Of a DNA stretch of 58,676 bases, positions 33,106-41,733 are shown piece by piece. Within the stretch, counting starts at the first letter, position 1; every line of letters begins with the position of its first letter. The notes below the pieces were generated by a model. That model saw only the letters and a list, made by a program, of their open reading frames with translations. It did no database searches and was not told where the DNA came from. Source of the DNA: CAZTYW01 sp964617695 (lineage in GTDB: Bacteria; Chloroflexota; Dehalococcoidia; UBA2247; RBG-13-53-26); NCBI GenBank assembly GCA_964617695.1, contig CAZTYW010000004.1, positions 1 to 58,676 of the forward strand, read 5' to 3'. The translations under genes were made by a program, and so were the position numbers.

Positions 33106-33840
33106 TCAGCCTGGGGCCAAAGCTCCCAGTTGCTCCGCCAGCGTTTTGGCATTGCGCACTGCGAAGGCGTTGGTGTCATTGTTGAAGTAGACGTAGATGG
33201 AGGTCAGGCCCGGCGCCAGCTCTACAATCTTGCTGGCCCACTGTTCAAGTTCAGCGTCAGAGTAGCAGCTCTCGTACAGCTCTGAACTGCCATGAAACCG
33301 TATGTATGCAAAGTCGGCTGTGGCAATCACGGGAGCAGTGAGCCCAGGCATATCGTAGATGCAAAACCCGATGTTGTGCTTCCTCAAAAGGCCAAAAATT
33401 TCCTCGTCGAACCAGGACTCGTTCCGGAACTCGAACACATGCCTCAGCTCACCCGGTAGCAGCCGGGCAAAGCTTTCAAGCAGGGCCTCGTTTCGGGACA
33501 GATTTGGTGGCAGTTGATAAAGCAAAGGACCCAGCTTGTCCCCCAGAATCCGTGACCGGGCTAGGAAGGTCTCCAACGCCTCCTCGGCATTCCTCAGACG
33601 CTTGATATGGGTTATGAAACGGCTCACCTTGACGGCATACACGAACGCCGGCGATGTGCGTTCACGCCAACCGGCAAAGGCGCCCTCTGAGGGAAGCCGG
33701 TAGAAGCTGTTGTTCAACTCCACCGTTCCAAAATGTTGACTGTAGAATTCGAGCCACTTCGCCTGAGCCAGGCTCGCAGGATAGAAAACACCCCGCCAGT
33801 GACCGTAGACCCAACCAGACGTCCCAACGTAGAGTTTCAT
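33106..33840 (-). CDS. DUF72 family protein (YecE-like)
   Basis: This 244-residue TIM-barrel protein of unknown function starts with the family hallmark YVGTSGWVYGHWRGVFYP. It continues with VELNNSFYRLPS, YAVKVSRFITHIKRL, LGPLLYQLPPN, FEFRNESWF and a C-terminal YVYFNNDTNAFAVRNA. The family is widespread in bacteria; no activity is known to me. It is divergent from nadE. Confidence 0.92.
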   Translation of the reverse strand: MKLYVGTSGWVYGHWRGVFYPASLAQAKWLEFYSQHFGTVELNNSFYRLPSEGAFAGWRERTSPAFVYAVKVSRFITHIKRLRNAEEALETFLARSRILGDKLGPLLYQLPPNLSRNEALLESFARLLPGELRHVFEFRNESWFDEEIFGLLRKHNIGFCIYDMPGLTAPVIATADFAYIRFHGSSELYESCYSDAELEQWASKIVELAPGLTSIYVYFNNDTNAFAVRNAKTLAEQLGALAPG

Positions 33841-34026
33841 CTCTGCAGAGTCCCATGCATCTTAAGCGTGAACTACTGGCCGCGCCGAGATCAGGCTAGC
33901 ACAGGGTTCGGCCAGCGTCAAAGCTTTCCACGTGTTAGTTATCCTGCCGGAGGATGGCTCCGACGTCGTTTGACCCGCCTTGCAGACAGACACTATACTA
34001 GAGTCCGCAGGTTTCCTGAATCCCCC

Positions 34027-34749
34027 ATGAAGCAGTTAGCTGAACAGCTAGTCTCCTGGATCAGACAGCAGGTGAGCGGGGCAAATGCTCGCGGCACCGT
34101 GACAGGCATCAGCGGCGGCATTGACTCCTCCGTAGTCGCTGTGTTATGTAAACTGGCCTTCCCAGAGACCACCCTTGGACTTGTCCTGCCTTGCCACAGC
34201 AACGAGACGGATATCCGGCACGGCTACGCGGTGGCCAGCAAGTTTCAGATTCCCGTTCGGGAAATCGTCCTCGATGGCGTCTATGATACCCTTGTGGCTG
34301 CTCTAGCCGGCGACGATTTGAATCCGGCAACCCCGACTACCGCCGAAGCCAACCTCAAGCCCAGGTTGAGAATGGCAACTCTGTACTACTTCGCGGCCAG
34401 GCTACGCTACCTCGTGGTCGGCTCCAGCAACAAGTGCGAACTTCAGGTAGGGTATTTCACCAAGTACGGTGACGGGGGGGTGGACATCCTGCCCCTGGGC
34501 AACCTGGTGAAATCGCAAGTGCGTTCCCTGGCCCAGTATCTAGATGTACCAGGCGAGATTATCCACAAGCCACCTTCGGCAGGGCTGTGGGAGGGACAGA
34601 CGGACGAGCAGGAAATGGGGTTGACCTACGAGCAGCTCGACCTCTACTGCACCGCCGGTCACGTGGACGAGGACGTCAGGAGAAGAATCGAAGAGAGGAT
34701 TTTGGCTAACGCCCACAAGAGTATCACGCCTCCGATACCGCCTTTCTGA
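34027..34749 (+). CDS. nadE: NAD synthetase, ammonia-dependent
   Basis: This enzyme amidates nicotinic acid adenine dinucleotide to NAD with ATP. The P-loop of the N-type ATP pyrophosphatases, SGGIDSSV, is at residues 29-36; GSSNKCELQVGYFTKYGDGG and the C-terminal KPPSAGLWEGQTDEQEMG complete the active site. There is no glutaminase domain, so free ammonia is the amide donor. At 240 residues from ATG 34027 it has the normal short length; the open frame to 33733 is not NadE-like. The ribosome site is weak. Confidence 0.94.
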   Translation: MKQLAEQLVSWIRQQVSGANARGTVTGISGGIDSSVVAVLCKLAFPETTLGLVLPCHSNETDIRHGYAVASKFQIPVREIVLDGVYDTLVAALAGDDLNPATPTTAEANLKPRLRMATLYYFAARLRYLVVGSSNKCELQVGYFTKYGDGGVDILPLGNLVKSQVRSLAQYLDVPGEIIHKPPSAGLWEGQTDEQEMGLTYEQLDLYCTAGHVDEDVRRRIEERILANAHKSITPPIPPF

Positions 34750-34853
34750 TGCCACCACTCTGTGGCCCCGAATGCTGCCTCTCTCCGCGCCACAGCGGGC
34801 GTAAGAAAAGTTCACTCTCGATAGACACACGATAGCGGCCAATGCCAGCAGTA

Positions 34854-34882
34854 TTGTATGGCCAAATAGCCTGTGATATGAT
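34854..34882 (+). promoter_or_regulatory. Promoter of recA-recX
   Basis: TTGTAT (34854-34859) and TATGAT (34877-34882) are exactly 17 bases apart, 26 bases before the recA start codon. I see no clear LexA-type box beside it. Confidence 0.6.
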
Positions 34883-34908
34883 GTTATGAGCTGTCAGGGG
34901 AGGATTCA

Positions 34909-35943
34909 GTGGTTGAGAAGGACAAGGCTCTTGAGCTAGCCATCCAGCAGATCGAGAAGCAATTCGGCCGGGGATCAATTATGAAGCTCGGCGAGACGTC
35001 AGCACGGTTGACGGTGGAGACCATTTCCACCGGGTCTCTTTCGCTTGATCTTGCGCTGGGGGTGGGTGGCATCCCTCGCGGTAGGGTAACGGAGATCTAC
35101 GGGCCTGAGTCAGCAGGCAAATCGACGCTCGCCCTTCATATCATGGCCCAGGCACAGATGAAAGGCGGAATAGCAGGCTATATAGACGTCGAGCACACCT
35201 TCGATCCTACCTACGCCGCCCACTGTGGGATCCAGCTTGAAGAGTTGCTCATCTCACAGCCCGACGCAGCTGAGCAAGCCCTTGAGATTACGGAGACCCT
35301 GGTAAGAAGTGGGGCAGTCGACGTACTGGTCATCGACACGGTGGCGGCCCTGGTGCCCAGAGCCGAAATCGAGGGAGACATGGGCGATCCGCAGGTGGGC
35401 CTCCAGGCCAGGCTCATGTCCCAAGCTCTGAGGAAACTCACAGCTTCGATCAGCAAGTCAAATGCAGCCGTAGTATTCATTAATCAACTACGAGAGAAAG
35501 TCGGAGTCTTCTTTGGCAACCCTGAAGTCACTCCAGGGGGAAGGGCGCTGAAGTTCTACAGCTCGGTGAGGATCGACCTCAGACGAGTGGACTCCATCAA
35601 AGTTGGCAGTGAGGTGGTCGGCAATAGGGTCAGGGCCAAAGTGGTGAAGAACAAGGTAGCCCCACCGTTCAAGATCGCGGAGTTTGACATCATGTTTGCA
35701 GATGGCATCAGCAGGGAAGGCGACATCATCGACTTGGGCGTGAACACGGGGATCATAACGAAGAACGGTGCCTTCTTCTCGTACGGTGAGGAGCGACTCG
35801 GGCAAGGGCGCGAGAACGCCAAGAACCACCTCAAACAGAATCGAGAGCTTGCCAAGGAGATTGAGGCACAGATCGGATCGAAGAGTGCCTGTCGAGCTGC
35901 GCCTTTCGCGGTCGAGGCCAAACCGCCGACGTCGCCTGAATGA
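34909..35943 (+). CDS. recA: RecA recombinase
   Basis: RecA forms filaments on single-stranded DNA for strand exchange and the SOS response. GTG at 34909 is preceded by AGGGGAGG. Walker A is GPESAGKST (residues 65-73), the catalytic Glu is E95 in DVEHTFDP (usually DAEHALDP), and NQLREKVGVFFGNPEVTPGG contains the L2 loop. VEHTFDPTYAAHCG and LEITETLVRSGAVDV resemble Chloroflexota sequences. The length, 344 residues, is normal, with a short, unusual C-terminal tail rich in Ala and Pro instead of the acidic one. It overlaps recX by four bases. Confidence 0.97.
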   Translation: MVEKDKALELAIQQIEKQFGRGSIMKLGETSARLTVETISTGSLSLDLALGVGGIPRGRVTEIYGPESAGKSTLALHIMAQAQMKGGIAGYIDVEHTFDPTYAAHCGIQLEELLISQPDAAEQALEITETLVRSGAVDVLVIDTVAALVPRAEIEGDMGDPQVGLQARLMSQALRKLTASISKSNAAVVFINQLREKVGVFFGNPEVTPGGRALKFYSSVRIDLRRVDSIKVGSEVVGNRVRAKVVKNKVAPPFKIAEFDIMFADGISREGDIIDLGVNTGIITKNGAFFSYGEERLGQGRENAKNHLKQNRELAKEIEAQIGSKSACRAAPFAVEAKPPTSPE

Positions 35944-36434
35944 GAAAGAAGCCAGATCAGAACCACCAACCGTGCGTCGATGCGGCTTTCCGTTATCTCG
36001 GCTGCCGCCCGAGAAGCGGGCATGAACTTCGGACGCACCTGAAGAGGAAGGGGTACGACACTGAGGCTATTGACGATGCATTCTCAAAGCTGGGACAGCA
36101 GGGCCTGTTGGATGACCTCGCCTTTGCCGAATTCTGGAAGGCGAACCGAGAAGCCTTCAGGCCACGTAGCCGCGCCAGGCTTCGCAGCGAGCTTAGACAG
36201 AAAGGAGTCGCTGCCGATATAATAGCCCAGGTGATAGAGCAGGTGGATGATGAGGAAAGTGCATACAGGGCAGTCCAGAAGGCGGCAACCCGGCTGGGTG
36301 AGGTAGACGATGAGGAATTTCGCCGCAGACTGGGTGTCTTGTTGCGTGGCAGAGGCTTCGGATACGAGGTGGCCCACCACGTAATTGCTCGACTGTGGGA
36401 GGAGATACACCAGGATGTCCAAAGGCCCTCGTAG
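35940..36434 (+). CDS. recX: RecX regulatory protein
   Basis: RecX binds inside the RecA filament and limits its activity. The 164-residue protein is made of tandem three-helix repeats typical of the family: AFRYLGCRPRSGHELRTHLKRKGY, then DDLAFAEFWKANREAFRPRSRARLRSELRQKGV, and RRRLGVLLRGRGFGYEVAHHVI. Its ATG (35940) overlaps the recA stop as ATGA, the usual recA-recX coupling. Confidence 0.93.
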   Translation: MRKKPDQNHQPCVDAAFRYLGCRPRSGHELRTHLKRKGYDTEAIDDAFSKLGQQGLLDDLAFAEFWKANREAFRPRSRARLRSELRQKGVAADIIAQVIEQVDDEESAYRAVQKAATRLGEVDDEEFRRRLGVLLRGRGFGYEVAHHVIARLWEEIHQDVQRPS

Positions 36435-36435
36435 C

Positions 36436-36696
36436 ATGTCAACAAGGAGAGGCTCATCGGGCAAGCGCAGGAGAGGCAGGAAGAGACGTCAGTACGAGCG
36501 CCGGCCAGTCCAGCCGCTAGCTCCCGGAGTCGCCTCAGAAGCCAGGGCACCGCTTGCCTCCGCAGCACCGCCGAAGGCACCTTCGGCCCAGCAGACCGCG
36601 CTGCTGTACCCCTCTTTGCTGAGGGATCTCAAACGAAGCGGCCTGATTGCCGGCGGTTTGCTCATCCTCCTCATAGTCCTTTCCCTCATCCTGTAG
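36436..36696 (+). CDS. Small tail-anchored basic membrane protein
   Basis: This protein has 86 residues: a strongly basic N-terminal third (SSGKRRRGRKRRQYERR), an Ala/Pro-rich linker and one C-terminal membrane span (SGLIAGGLLILLIVLSLIL). An in-frame ATG at 36415, with GGAG ten bases before, would make it 93 residues and overlap recX. The layout suggests a tail anchor with the basic part in the cytoplasm, possibly touching nucleic acid. Its place after recX may mean cotranscription. No family is recognised. Confidence 0.6.
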   Translation: MSTRRGSSGKRRRGRKRRQYERRPVQPLAPGVASEARAPLASAAPPKAPSAQQTALLYPSLLRDLKRSGLIAGGLLILLIVLSLIL

Positions 36697-36841
36697 TATC
36701 CGGCCGGGGAGGCACCACTCGCCCGCGGCTGTGACACCGGGCCCCTATTGTCCACTGGGGCAGCGCCTCAAGTGATAAGTCTCCTTTGTCATCATGGCCC
36801 ACAACGAAGAGACTCCCTACCCCATCCAGTGAGCCGGCGAT

Positions 36842-36870
36842 TTGCCTTAGTGACTGGAATATCGTAGAAT
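36842..36870 (+). promoter_or_regulatory. Candidate promoter of the hydrogenase-MetVF operon
   Basis: TTGCCT (36842-36847) and TAGAAT (36865-36870) are 17 bases apart. This is the best promoter in the 503-base region between the small membrane protein and the hydrogenase genes. The rest of that region shows only the micro-ORF at 36893. Confidence 0.5.
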
Positions 36871-36892
36871 TGTCCCGTCGAAGGGAGGTTCT

Positions 36893-37060
36893 GTGCTACG
36901 CATAGGGACCGGCGGTTTTGTAGTCCTTTGGTCTCAGGCGACCAGCGTATTAACCCACGAGAACCCAAGTCAGCCCGGTAGGTTGGGAAGCAAGGATAGC
37001 AGGAGTGATCATCATCCTCCTGCTTATTATTTTGCCCGTCTTCCGGTTTTCGTCGCCTGA
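36893..37060 (+). CDS. Possible 55-residue micro-ORF ahead of the hydrogenase genes
   Basis: A GTG at 36893 follows AAGGGAGG by four bases, and the promoter at 36842 would start RNA just before that site. The predicted peptide begins MLRIGTGGFVVLWSQATSVL, is otherwise polar and has no recognised family. In another frame of the same stretch a hydrophobic run (VIIILLLIILPVF) ends at 37144 and could be a membrane peptide from GTG. One of these may be a leader or a degraded gene. The ribosome site is the only strong support. Confidence 0.3.
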   Translation: MLRIGTGGFVVLWSQATSVLTHENPSQPGRLGSKDSRSDHHPPAYYFARLPVFVA

Positions 37061-37199
37061 CACCCGGTGGTTTGCCACCGGTTTCGCTGGCCCACGCCAC
37101 GAGGCTGAAATCGCCAGTTCCCCAAGGGACGCCCAACCAGTTTGAAGCGCGGCTTCAGCAGCCGAACGCGGCATACTCTTTTATCGAAGGGAGGGTTAT

Positions 37200-38081
37200 A
37201 TGACAGATTCAAAGCCTGCAGAGCTCCCCGTCATCTGGTTTCAGGCCAGCACCTGCACTGGTTGCTCCGTATCCGTCCTCAATTCAGTCAGCCCCACCAT
37301 AAAGAATGTGCTAATCGACGAGGTAATTCCCACCAAGCACATCAACCTCAGATATCACGCCACCATCATGGCGGGGCAGGGAGACGCCGCGATTGAGGCG
37401 ATGCAGCAGACTTCAAGAAACAAAGGTAGCTACGTCCTGGTCGTCGAGGGAGCCATACCCACGGCAGCTGACGGAGCCTATGGCGTCGTGGGTGAGAAGA
37501 GTGAAGTGCCAATACGAATCGCTACACACGTCGAGGAGCTATCCAGAAACGCGATGGCAATCATCGCCCTGGGTACCTGCGCTGCCTTCGGCGGCATAGC
37601 CGCTGGAGCACCCAATCCCAGTGGATGTCTCGGACTGGACGCGTTCCTGAAGCAGCGCAAGATCGGCACGCCCGTGGTGAATGTACCTGGTTGCCCGCCA
37701 CACCCTGACTGGTTTGTTGGCACCGTAGCCGGCGTTCTTCTCAAAGGTCTACCGGAGCCTGGCGAACTGGACGAGCACAGACGACCCAAAGCCTTCTACG
37801 GCAAACTGATCCACGAGAACTGCCCCCGCCGTGCCTACTTTGAGGAGGGCAAATTCGCCAGGAAGTTCGGCGATCCTGGATGCCTCAACGAACTGGGGTG
37901 TAAGGGGCCGGTGAGCTACGCCGACTGCCCCCTGAGGCTGTGGAACCACGGAACCAACTGGTGTATTGGGGCCGGAGGCTCCTGCATCGGCTGCGTTGAA
38001 CCGGGATTCCCGGATCTGCTTGCACCTTTCTATCAGAAACTGACGGATGACGCCTTGCCCAGCGTTGGCGCGGCAAAGTAA
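37200..38081 (+). CDS. [NiFe] hydrogenase small subunit, without Tat signal
   Basis: This iron-sulfur subunit relays electrons from H2 at the NiFe site. It has 293 residues and starts directly at the flavodoxin-like domain (PVIWFQASTCTGCSVS), so the twin-arginine signal of membrane-bound group 1 enzymes is missing and the enzyme should be cytoplasmic. Proximal cluster ligands are C19, C22, C127 and C165; distal ligands are H205, C208, C228 and C234; the middle cluster has C243, C255, C262 and C265. C255 replaces the Pro of typical group 1 enzymes, which predicts a [4Fe-4S] in place of [3Fe-4S]. It heads a five-gene unit ending with metF. Confidence 0.95.
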   Translation: MTDSKPAELPVIWFQASTCTGCSVSVLNSVSPTIKNVLIDEVIPTKHINLRYHATIMAGQGDAAIEAMQQTSRNKGSYVLVVEGAIPTAADGAYGVVGEKSEVPIRIATHVEELSRNAMAIIALGTCAAFGGIAAGAPNPSGCLGLDAFLKQRKIGTPVVNVPGCPPHPDWFVGTVAGVLLKGLPEPGELDEHRRPKAFYGKLIHENCPRRAYFEEGKFARKFGDPGCLNELGCKGPVSYADCPLRLWNHGTNWCIGAGGSCIGCVEPGFPDLLAPFYQKLTDDALPSVGAAK

Positions 38082-38092
38082 GAGGGAGGTCC

Positions 38093-39658
38093 ATGGCAGT
38101 GCGTAAGATTATCATTGACCCGATAACCCGGATCGAAGGCCATCTCAAGATCGAAGCGATCGTGGAGAACGGCGAGATAAAGGATGCCAGAAGCTCTGGC
38201 ATGCTGTTCAGGGGCATAGAGACGATCCTGCGTGGCAGGGACCCTCGCGACGCGCAACGCTACACGCAACGCATCTGCGGGGTATGCCCCACCAGTCATT
38301 CCACAGCGGCCACACTCAACCTGGACAGCGCTTTCGGCATCGCCGACAAGGTTCCCGACAACGGCAGGATAATGCGCAACCTGGTCCTGGGCGCAGCCCA
38401 CATCGCGGACCACACACTCCATTTCTATCACCTGACCGCGCTAGACTACGTGGACGTGACCGCAGTAGCCAACTACAGCGGAAACGACCCCGTCATCAAC
38501 TCGGTCAAAGCATTTGCGGAGCGAGGCGAGCTGGGGCCCTTTGTGCCGCGATACGAGGGTGACTACCGCCTCTCGGACGCGGCAAACGTGGAAGCCCTGG
38601 CGCACTACGTGAAAGCACTTGAGATGAGACGCAAGGGACAGGAGATGACGGCGATTTTCGGTGGCAAGATGCCTCATAACTGCACCATCGTTCCGGGCGG
38701 CATCACCGAGGTTCCCACCGTGGACAAAATCGCCTCTTTCCTCTGGCGGTTAAATGAATTGCGGGATTTCATAGACCATGTCTATATTCCCGACGTTCTT
38801 GCGGTGGCGGAGGCCTACAGCGACTATTTTGGCATAGGCGCCGGCTGTGGCAACCTGCTTTCCTATGGCAACTTCGACCTGGATGGCAAGATTGGTGACC
38901 TCACCCGCAGAGACAGGTTGATTAGGCAGGGAACAACATCGAGCGACCTGAAACCGGGTGCGCTGGATACGGGCAGAATAAGCGAGTTCGTCAAGCATTC
39001 CTGGTATCAGGACGCCACTTCAGGCAGACATCCCACCGTTGGGGAGACCCACCCAACTTTAGACAAAAAGGGGGCCTACTCCTGGATAAAGGCACCCAGG
39101 TATGACGGCAAAGTATACGAGGTCGGCCCTCTGGCCGGAGTGATGGTCAGTTACGCTGCCGGTAGTCCCGCGGTTCGAGACCTGGTGGACTCCACTCTGT
39201 CACGTTTCAATGCTTCGCCAAAGGCGATGTTCTCCGTGCTGGGGCGGCATGCTGCGCGCGCTCTGATCACCAAGGTGATTGCAGACTCAATGCCCGCGTG
39301 GCTGCTACAACTGAAGCCAGGTGAGCCAGCTTACCTCGACCACGAGATTCCGGACGAGGGCACCGGCATGGGGCTGGTCGACGCCGCTAGAGGAGCACTG
39401 GGCCACTGGATAGAGGTGAAGGACAAGAGGATCGCTAACTACCAGTGCGTCGTTCCAACCACCTGGAACTGCTCCCCACGAGATGACCAAGATCAAGCGG
39501 GACCGGTGGAACAGGCACTCGTAGGCACCAAGGTCAGAGACGAAAGCAATCCCTTTGAGATTGTGCGCATTGTCCGCTCCTTTGATCCGTGTATTGCCTG
39601 TGCTGTTCATTTGATCAGTCCCAGAGGAAATACCCTTGGCAAGTTCAGAGTGTCGTAG
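38093..39658 (+). CDS. [NiFe] hydrogenase large (catalytic) subunit
   Basis: This subunit carries the NiFe(CN)2CO site. The two metal motifs are complete: L1 RICGVCPTSH with C62 and C65, and L2 DPCIACAVH with C500 and C503. The L2 form is that of group 1 uptake enzymes. After His506 a 15-residue tail (LISPRGNTLGKFRVS) is expected to be cut off once nickel is inserted, by the protease encoded next. 521 residues is normal for the group. The gene starts 11 bases after the small subunit. hyp maturation genes are not in the window. Confidence 0.96.
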   Translation: MAVRKIIIDPITRIEGHLKIEAIVENGEIKDARSSGMLFRGIETILRGRDPRDAQRYTQRICGVCPTSHSTAATLNLDSAFGIADKVPDNGRIMRNLVLGAAHIADHTLHFYHLTALDYVDVTAVANYSGNDPVINSVKAFAERGELGPFVPRYEGDYRLSDAANVEALAHYVKALEMRRKGQEMTAIFGGKMPHNCTIVPGGITEVPTVDKIASFLWRLNELRDFIDHVYIPDVLAVAEAYSDYFGIGAGCGNLLSYGNFDLDGKIGDLTRRDRLIRQGTTSSDLKPGALDTGRISEFVKHSWYQDATSGRHPTVGETHPTLDKKGAYSWIKAPRYDGKVYEVGPLAGVMVSYAAGSPAVRDLVDSTLSRFNASPKAMFSVLGRHAARALITKVIADSMPAWLLQLKPGEPAYLDHEIPDEGTGMGLVDAARGALGHWIEVKDKRIANYQCVVPTTWNCSPRDDQDQAGPVEQALVGTKVRDESNPFEIVRIVRSFDPCIACAVHLISPRGNTLGKFRVS

Positions 39659-39659
39659 T

Positions 39660-40121
39660 ATGGGAACTGGAACCATGGTACTGGGTATGGGAAACATCCT
39701 GCTGAAGGATGAGGGGATCGGCGTTCACGTTGTTCACGCCTTGCAGGAAACGGGTCTCGGAAACGGGGACGGTCTGCGGCTGATAGACGCCGGAACTTGC
39801 CCGGACATCTTACTCTCCCTTGACGCAGCGGAGAGGCTCATCTTCGTCGACGCCGCAGACGGCGATTGCCAACCGGGCACTGTGTACCGCTTTCGACCTG
39901 AAGACCTCCATCCGGAGAACCCGGCCATCCAGTCCCTGCACGAGGCCGACCTCTTCCAGTGCCTTCGGATGCTGGACAACCTCGGGCTGAAGCCCGCCGA
40001 CATCGTCATATTCGGGATTCAGCCCAAAGAGATAGGCTGGGGGCTGGAACCTTCGACCGAGCTTGCCCAGAGGATCCCTGAGATTGTCAGACTAATATTG
40101 GAGGAAACAACACAATGCTAG
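39660..40121 (+). CDS. Hydrogenase maturation endopeptidase (HyaD/HybD family)
   Basis: This protease removes the C-terminal tail of the large subunit after nickel insertion. 153 residues from ATG 39660, one base after the large-subunit stop. Family motifs are LGMGNILLKDEGIGVHVV (nickel-contacting Glu and the GN loop), DAGTCPDILL, and FVDAADGDCQPG with the second metal-binding Asp. FGIQPKEIGWGLEPS is the usual C-terminal motif carrying the specificity loop. Its presence shows that the large subunit is processed in the standard way. It overlaps metV by seven bases. Confidence 0.93.
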   Translation: MGTGTMVLGMGNILLKDEGIGVHVVHALQETGLGNGDGLRLIDAGTCPDILLSLDAAERLIFVDAADGDCQPGTVYRFRPEDLHPENPAIQSLHEADLFQCLRMLDNLGLKPADIVIFGIQPKEIGWGLEPSTELAQRIPEIVRLILEETTQC

Positions 40122-40807
40122 TTTCGGAACTGAAGCCGTTCGACGAAATAGTGGGTTACCTGGACGGTGAAGACAGAGTCTTCATAGTGGGCTGCAAAGG
40201 CTGTGCCGAGGTCTGTCAAACGGGAGGAGAGGCGCAGGTCCTGGAGATGAAGCAGCAACTGGAACAGGCGGGCAAGACAGTCACAGGTCATACCGTAGTC
40301 GATCTCCTGTGTGACAAGGCCCTGGTGAAGCTTCGGCTCAAGGCCCGTGAAGAAGATGTACTGGCCGCTGACTCTCTTCTGGTGATGACCTGTGGCATTG
40401 GAGTGCAGGCTACTGCTGCCGTCGTCAACAAGATAACACACCCCGCCTGCAATACCATCAACCTGGGAGGTGCCCGCGGGGAGTGGCGAGGCACCGAGCG
40501 TTGTCGAGAGTGCGGCGACTGCTTGCTCGACAGCACCGGGGGAATATGCCCCTTGACGGCCTGCAGCAAATCGCTCATCAATGGTCCGTGCGGGGGCGCC
40601 AAAGACGGCAAATGTGAAGTCGAGCCCGATGTCAGGGATTGCGGCTGGCACCTGATCTACCAGCGGCTGAAGAAACTTGGCAAGCTGGACAAGATGAAGG
40701 AACTGGTGCCTCCCAAGGCCTACAGCAAGATGGAACCTCCTAAACATCTCAGGTCCACCATCATGTGGGCGCTCGAGCAACAAGAAAAGGAGGTAGCTGC
40801 ACGATGA
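40115..40807 (+). CDS. metV: MetV, iron-sulfur/zinc partner of methylene-THF reductase
   Basis: MetV is the companion subunit of MetF in acetogens and other anaerobes. The N-terminal part has C27, C30 and C34 (GCKGCAEVC) followed by GGE, and CGIGVQ at 93-98. The C-terminal zinc-binding domain runs from about residue 130 with nine cysteines (for example CRECGDC, CPLTAC, GPCGG). In Moorella the MetVF core joins HdrABC-MvhD; here the genes upstream encode a complete hydrogenase instead. ATG 40115 overlaps the protease gene, and the metF ATG overlaps its stop, so hydrogenase, protease, MetV and MetF are tightly coupled in expression. Confidence 0.93.
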   Translation: MLVSELKPFDEIVGYLDGEDRVFIVGCKGCAEVCQTGGEAQVLEMKQQLEQAGKTVTGHTVVDLLCDKALVKLRLKAREEDVLAADSLLVMTCGIGVQATAAVVNKITHPACNTINLGGARGEWRGTERCRECGDCLLDSTGGICPLTACSKSLINGPCGGAKDGKCEVEPDVRDCGWHLIYQRLKKLGKLDKMKELVPPKAYSKMEPPKHLRSTIMWALEQQEKEVAAR

Positions 40808-41670
40808 GCCTCAGAGAGAAGATCGCCAGTGGCAAATTCGTGGTGACGGCTGAGGTCGGCCCGCCAAAAGGCGTTGACATCGAAGAGATGAAGAAGAACG
40901 CCGGGCTTCTCAAGGGCAGGGTCGATGCGGTAAACGTCACTGACCAGCAGAGCTCAGTAATGAGGCTCGGCTCGCTTGCCGGCTGCCACCTCCTCAAGCA
41001 GTGGGGGCTCGACCCCGTCTTCCAGGCCACGTGCCGCGACCGCAACCGCCTCGCGCTTCAATCGGACTTCCTGAACGCCTACGTCTTGGGAGTAGAGAAT
41101 GCTCTGTGCCTTACGGGCGACCATGTCTCCCTGGGTGACCACCCTGACGCCAAACCAGTGTTTGATCTCGATTCGGTGTCTTTACTCCAGGCAGTGAGGC
41201 AACTTGAGCAGGGGCGCGACCTGGGTGACAAGGAGTTGCAGGGATCTCCCCGCTTTTTCCTCGGGGCTTCGGTGACGCCCGGAGCCGATCCGATGGAGCC
41301 TCAGATCATCAAGATGGAGAAAAAGGTCAAGGCGGGCGCCGAGTTCTTTCAGACGCAGGCTATGTATGAGCCCAGACAATTCGAGGAATTCATGCAGAGC
41401 GTCAAGCGCCTCAACGTGCCCGTCCTTGTGGGCATCGTCCTGTTGAGGTCAGCAGCAATGGCACGCTTCATGAACAAGAACGTAGCTGGTATACACGTCC
41501 CCGACGCCCTGATCGACGAAATGGACAAGGCTGAGAGCAAGGCCGGCAAGGGCATAGAGATAGCCGCCCGACTGATCAACGAGATGAAGGACATGTGCCA
41601 GGGGGTGCACATCATGGCAATAGGTATGGAGGACAGGGTGCCTGCCATACTGGATGCTGCGGGACTTTGA
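40804..41670 (+). CDS. metF: Methylenetetrahydrofolate reductase
   Basis: MetF reduces 5,10-methylene-THF to 5-methyl-THF with a flavin, in methionine synthesis and in the Wood-Ljungdahl pathway. 288 residues, TIM barrel, with FVVTAEVGPPKG at the N-terminus (catalytic Glu), VNVTDQQSS, the CRDRNR segment, LCLTGDH and FFQTQAMYEP. Start ATG 40804 overlaps the metV stop (ATGA). The upstream frame to 40765 is not used. There is no NADH-binding domain, so the reductant must come from partner proteins, here MetV and plausibly the hydrogenase. Confidence 0.95.
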   Translation: MSLREKIASGKFVVTAEVGPPKGVDIEEMKKNAGLLKGRVDAVNVTDQQSSVMRLGSLAGCHLLKQWGLDPVFQATCRDRNRLALQSDFLNAYVLGVENALCLTGDHVSLGDHPDAKPVFDLDSVSLLQAVRQLEQGRDLGDKELQGSPRFFLGASVTPGADPMEPQIIKMEKKVKAGAEFFQTQAMYEPRQFEEFMQSVKRLNVPVLVGIVLLRSAAMARFMNKNVAGIHVPDALIDEMDKAESKAGKGIEIAARLINEMKDMCQGVHIMAIGMEDRVPAILDAAGL

Positions 41671-41733
41671 CGGAGAAGATGGGCATCAGCTACTATCGCA
41701 GTAGACAGTCTTTAAGATAGCGGTATCAGGTGG

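Noticed and set aside
36893..37060. TatA-like N-terminus (MLRIGTGGF) for the micro-ORF
   Set aside because: Only the first few residues resemble TatA; the FGP motif and amphipathic helix are absent in all frames.
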